DNA of 64,000 nt. Origin: Nocardia sp. XZ_19_385 (GTDB lineage Bacteria > Actinomycetota > Actinomycetes > Mycobacteriales > Mycobacteriaceae). The stretch is taken from positions 992,001-1,056,000 of the forward strand of contig NZ_JACVEE010000002.1 of NCBI RefSeq assembly GCF_015355755.1, read 5' to 3'. Both the position numbers and the translations under genes were made by a program. The notes beneath the pieces were generated by a model. That model saw only the letters and a program-made list of their open reading frames with translations. It made no database searches and was not told the origin of the DNA. Shown one piece after another: positions 57,309 through 64,000 of the stretch (positions within the stretch are counted from its first letter, which is position 1; each line of letters starts with the position of its first letter).

Positions 57309-57337
57309 TGGGGACAACTCGGCAAAACTGGGGACAA
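57309..57337 (-). promoter_or_regulatory. Two TTGTCCCCA boxes with 20-bp spacing before dciA
   Basis: The minus strand reads TTGTCCCCA at 57309-57317 and 57329-57337, each one mismatch from TTGTCCACA. The same variant occurs in oriC at 53908. They are 39 and 19 bp upstream of the dciA start. Confidence 0.5.
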
Positions 57338-57355
57338 CCCGGAACGGAGCAGGTG

Positions 57356-57931
57356 ATGACCGACCAGTCGGAACAGCACGGCGCCGGTGCACAACCACCC
57401 GGCGGCGAACCGGAGCTGCGCGGTGTCGATCTGGCCCGGCGCGCCCTCGAGGAGGCCAGGGCGGCGGCGCGGGCCAGCGGTAAATCGGTCGGCCAGGGCC
57501 GGGCCTCGCCGAAGCGGAGCCTGCGCCCCGGTGCGCGCCGTGGTCGTTCGGGATGGTCCGGCCCGGGTCCGGATGCCCGTGATCCACAGCCCCTGTTCAA
57601 ACTCGCGGGCTCCCTCGCCAAGAATCGAGGCTGGTCGGCAAAGGTCGCCGAGGGCATGGTCTTCGGTCAGTGGTCGACGGTCGTGGGGGAGGACATCGCC
57701 TCGCACGCGAATCCGGTGACGCTGAAGGACGGTGTGCTGTCCATCGCCGCCGAATCCACCGCCTGGGCAACCCAACTGCGCATGCTGCAGAGCCAGATCC
57801 TGGCCAAGATCGCGGCCGCGGTGGGGAACGGCATCGTCACCCAGTTGAAGATCACCGGGCCCGCAGCTCCGAGCTGGCGCAAGGGCGAACGCCACGTCCG
57901 CGGTCGCGGCCCACGCGACACCTACGGGTAG
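57356..57931 (+). CDS. dciA: DciA family replicative helicase loader (DUF721)
   Basis: A 191-residue protein from ATG 57356, with AACGGAGCAGG upstream. It has a basic disordered N-terminal part (about 1-75) and a DUF721/DciA domain (about 80-175, with [23 protein letters not shown], of which WxxVVG is typical). DciA is the ancestral loader of DnaB and corresponds to Rv0004. A GTG at 57353 is also in frame. Confidence 0.92.
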   Translation: MTDQSEQHGAGAQPPGGEPELRGVDLARRALEEARAAARASGKSVGQGRASPKRSLRPGARRGRSGWSGPGPDARDPQPLFKLAGSLAKNRGWSAKVAEGMVFGQWSTVVGEDIASHANPVTLKDGVLSIAAESTAWATQLRMLQSQILAKIAAAVGNGIVTQLKITGPAAPSWRKGERHVRGRGPRDTYG

Positions 57932-60273
<2,342 letters not shown>

Positions 60274-60335
60274 CCCGACCTGAATCCAGCAGCTTCCCAG
60301 CGCTTTCAGGCCTGGCCATCTAAGGAGACCACCGC

Positions 60336-62843
<2,508 letters not shown>

Positions 62844-62883
62844 ATCCACCAGCGGCGGCAACGAACGGATCTAAGGATTCCCA

Positions 62884-63843
62884 TTGACCACTCCGAATCA
62901 GCCGAATGACGAGCGGCAGCACACGAACGGTGTGACCGAACGGATCTCACCGTCCCCGATTCCGCCGCGGCCGATTTCCCGGCCGGTCGCTTCGGCCGAA
63001 GGCGGGCAGTCGAACGAAAATCCGGATCAGCAAAACGAATTCGCGTCCAAGGCGCCGGACCGCAACCCCGGCGCCGAAGGGCGGGAGCAACAGTCCGAGC
63101 CGGTCGAGCAGACCGGCGGCGGCCAATCGCCTTATCAGGAAGGCTGGTCGCAACTTCCACAGCGCGAACCGCAGTCCAACCTGTACCGGCCCGGCCAGGC
63201 GCCGGTCACCGGGCGGCCCGCGGGCGGCCTGAACGGCGGCGTTACCAACGCCCGCACCACCACCGACCTTGCCGCCAAAGCCGCGCGCAAGGAAGCGGCG
63301 ATGGTGAAATCCGTTGGTATCGACGGACCGACGCGCAGCATCGCGCGGCCGGAACTCATCAAGGACATGCCCGATCTGTCCGAGATCCGGCACCCGCTGC
63401 CGCCGCAGGAGGCCTCCTCGGTGCCGCAGTACCACCCGGTGTCGCCCGCGGCGCCGGTCGCGGTCGCCGCGGCGGCCGCCGGTGAACCCCTGCGCGCCAC
63501 CGTCCAGATCCGCCGCATCGACCCTTGGTCGACGCTGAAGATCTCGCTGGTGATCAGCGTGGCCCTGTTCTTCGTGTGGATGCTGGCCGTCGGCCTGCTC
63601 TACATCGTGCTGGAGGGCATGGGCGTCTGGGAGCGGCTCAACAACACCTTCACCGACATGGTGTCCCAGGACAGCGGTTCGGTGGGCCTGATCGACGCGG
63701 GCACGGTCTTCGGCTACGCCGGCGTCATCGGGCTGATCAACGTGGTGCTGTTCACCGCGCTCGGCACGGTCGGCACGTTCATCTACAACCAGTGCTGCGA
63801 CCTCGTCGGCGGTATCCAGGTCACCCTGGCCGACCCCGACTAG
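62884..63843 (+). CDS. DUF3566 membrane protein
   Basis: A 319-residue protein from TTG 62884 with AAGGA upstream. The first 200 residues are Gly/Pro/Glu-rich and disordered. A DUF3566 domain (about 207-319) follows, with [20 protein letters not shown] and two membrane helices. It occupies the place of Rv0007 downstream of gyrA. Its function is unknown. In other actinomycetes DUF3566 proteins (for example FipA-like roles) relate to cell division, which is inference only. Confidence 0.85.
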   Translation: MTTPNQPNDERQHTNGVTERISPSPIPPRPISRPVASAEGGQSNENPDQQNEFASKAPDRNPGAEGREQQSEPVEQTGGGQSPYQEGWSQLPQREPQSNLYRPGQAPVTGRPAGGLNGGVTNARTTTDLAAKAARKEAAMVKSVGIDGPTRSIARPELIKDMPDLSEIRHPLPPQEASSVPQYHPVSPAAPVAVAAAAAGEPLRATVQIRRIDPWSTLKISLVISVALFFVWMLAVGLLYIVLEGMGVWERLNNTFTDMVSQDSGSVGLIDAGTVFGYAGVIGLINVVLFTALGTVGTFIYNQCCDLVGGIQVTLADPD

Positions 63844-63857
63844 GAAACGTTCTCCCG

Positions 63858-63897
63858 ACGGCCGGTGCCAGCCCACCAAGGGGTCGGCACCGGCCGT
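63858..63897 (+). terminator. Hairpin terminator after the DUF3566 gene
   Basis: ACGGCCGGTGCC (63858-63869) pairs perfectly with GGCACCGGCCGT (63886-63897) across a 16-nt loop. It follows the stop codon by about 15 bp. Confidence 0.7.
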
Positions 63898-63943
63898 TCG
63901 GCATTTCCCGGCACGCCGAGGAATGTTCCCCTGACCAGCCGTT

Positions 63944-63973
63944 TTGGTTGTACCAGGGGGTGTCGGGTAATCT
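63944..63973 (+). promoter_or_regulatory. Possible promoter for a downstream gene
   Basis: TTGGTT (63944-63949) and TAATCT (63968-63973) are separated by 18 bp. In mycobacteria and relatives a tRNA gene cluster often follows this point. The gene itself lies beyond the window, so this is speculative. Confidence 0.3.
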
Positions 63974-64000
63974 TTGTCCTCGGCTCGGGTACTACACCGC

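Overview
The window is a high-GC actinobacterial chromosome segment containing the replication origin. Gene content and order match the oriC region of Mycobacteriales: cca, mutT4-like, a DUF6049-type protein, murJ, sigM, anti-sigma, trxB, trxA, cwlM, GNAT, parB, parA, rsmG, jag, yidC, yidD, rnpA, rpmH, oriC, dnaA, dnaN, recF, dciA, gyrB, gyrA, DUF3566. The long DnaA linker, the complete mce operon and the regulator pair of XRE/DUF5753 plus DUF397 type point to Nocardia or a close relative. The species cannot be named from the sequence alone.

Layout. 1-7974 (minus strand): a yrbEAB-mceABCDEF operon, a probable lipid importer, with mceF cut by the window edge. 8441-13191: a secreted serine protease, an MFS drug-type exporter, an LppU-like lipoprotein, a small secreted protein and an L,D-transpeptidase. 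13316-17624: a ugpAEBC ABC importer operon for a sugar-phosphate or glycerophosphodiester-type substrate. 17626-24547: a DUF4185 secreted protein, an acidic repeat protein, an MFS transporter, a Nudix hydrolase, a pirin, and a divergent regulatory pair with XRE/DUF5753 and DUF397. 24677-30466: an M13 metallopeptidase, an SRPBCC protein, the pxpABC 5-oxoprolinase operon on the minus strand, and an unknown protein. 30473-44048: cca and the conserved cell-wall and redox block. 44122-51113 (minus strand): the chromosome partition, ribosome and membrane-insertion genes. 51680-63843 (plus strand): dnaA, oriC, dnaN, recF, dciA, gyrB, gyrA and a DUF3566 protein.

The most interesting sequence is the 864-bp dnaA-dnaN interval. 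It starts with an intrinsic terminator carrying a seven-T tract. It holds a duplicated 60-bp module and nine CTCGAG palindromes within about 340 bp, mostly as TCCTCGAGG. It ends with two tandem DnaA-box-like 9-mers, a short spacer and TAC/TTC triplets, which is the layout expected of a DnaA-trio unwinding element. The CTCGAG array is not explained by DnaA boxes and could be the target of an unidentified origin-binding factor. Other notable points are an inverted pair of perfect DnaA boxes between recF and dciA, near-consensus parS sites around parA and rsmG, paired 19-bp repeats upstream of sigM, an operator-like palindrome cluster between the DUF5753 regulator and its divergent neighbour, and a CwlM that lacks the zinc ligands of its amidase fold.

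I saw no rRNA, tRNA, CRISPR array, insertion sequence, prophage or intein.
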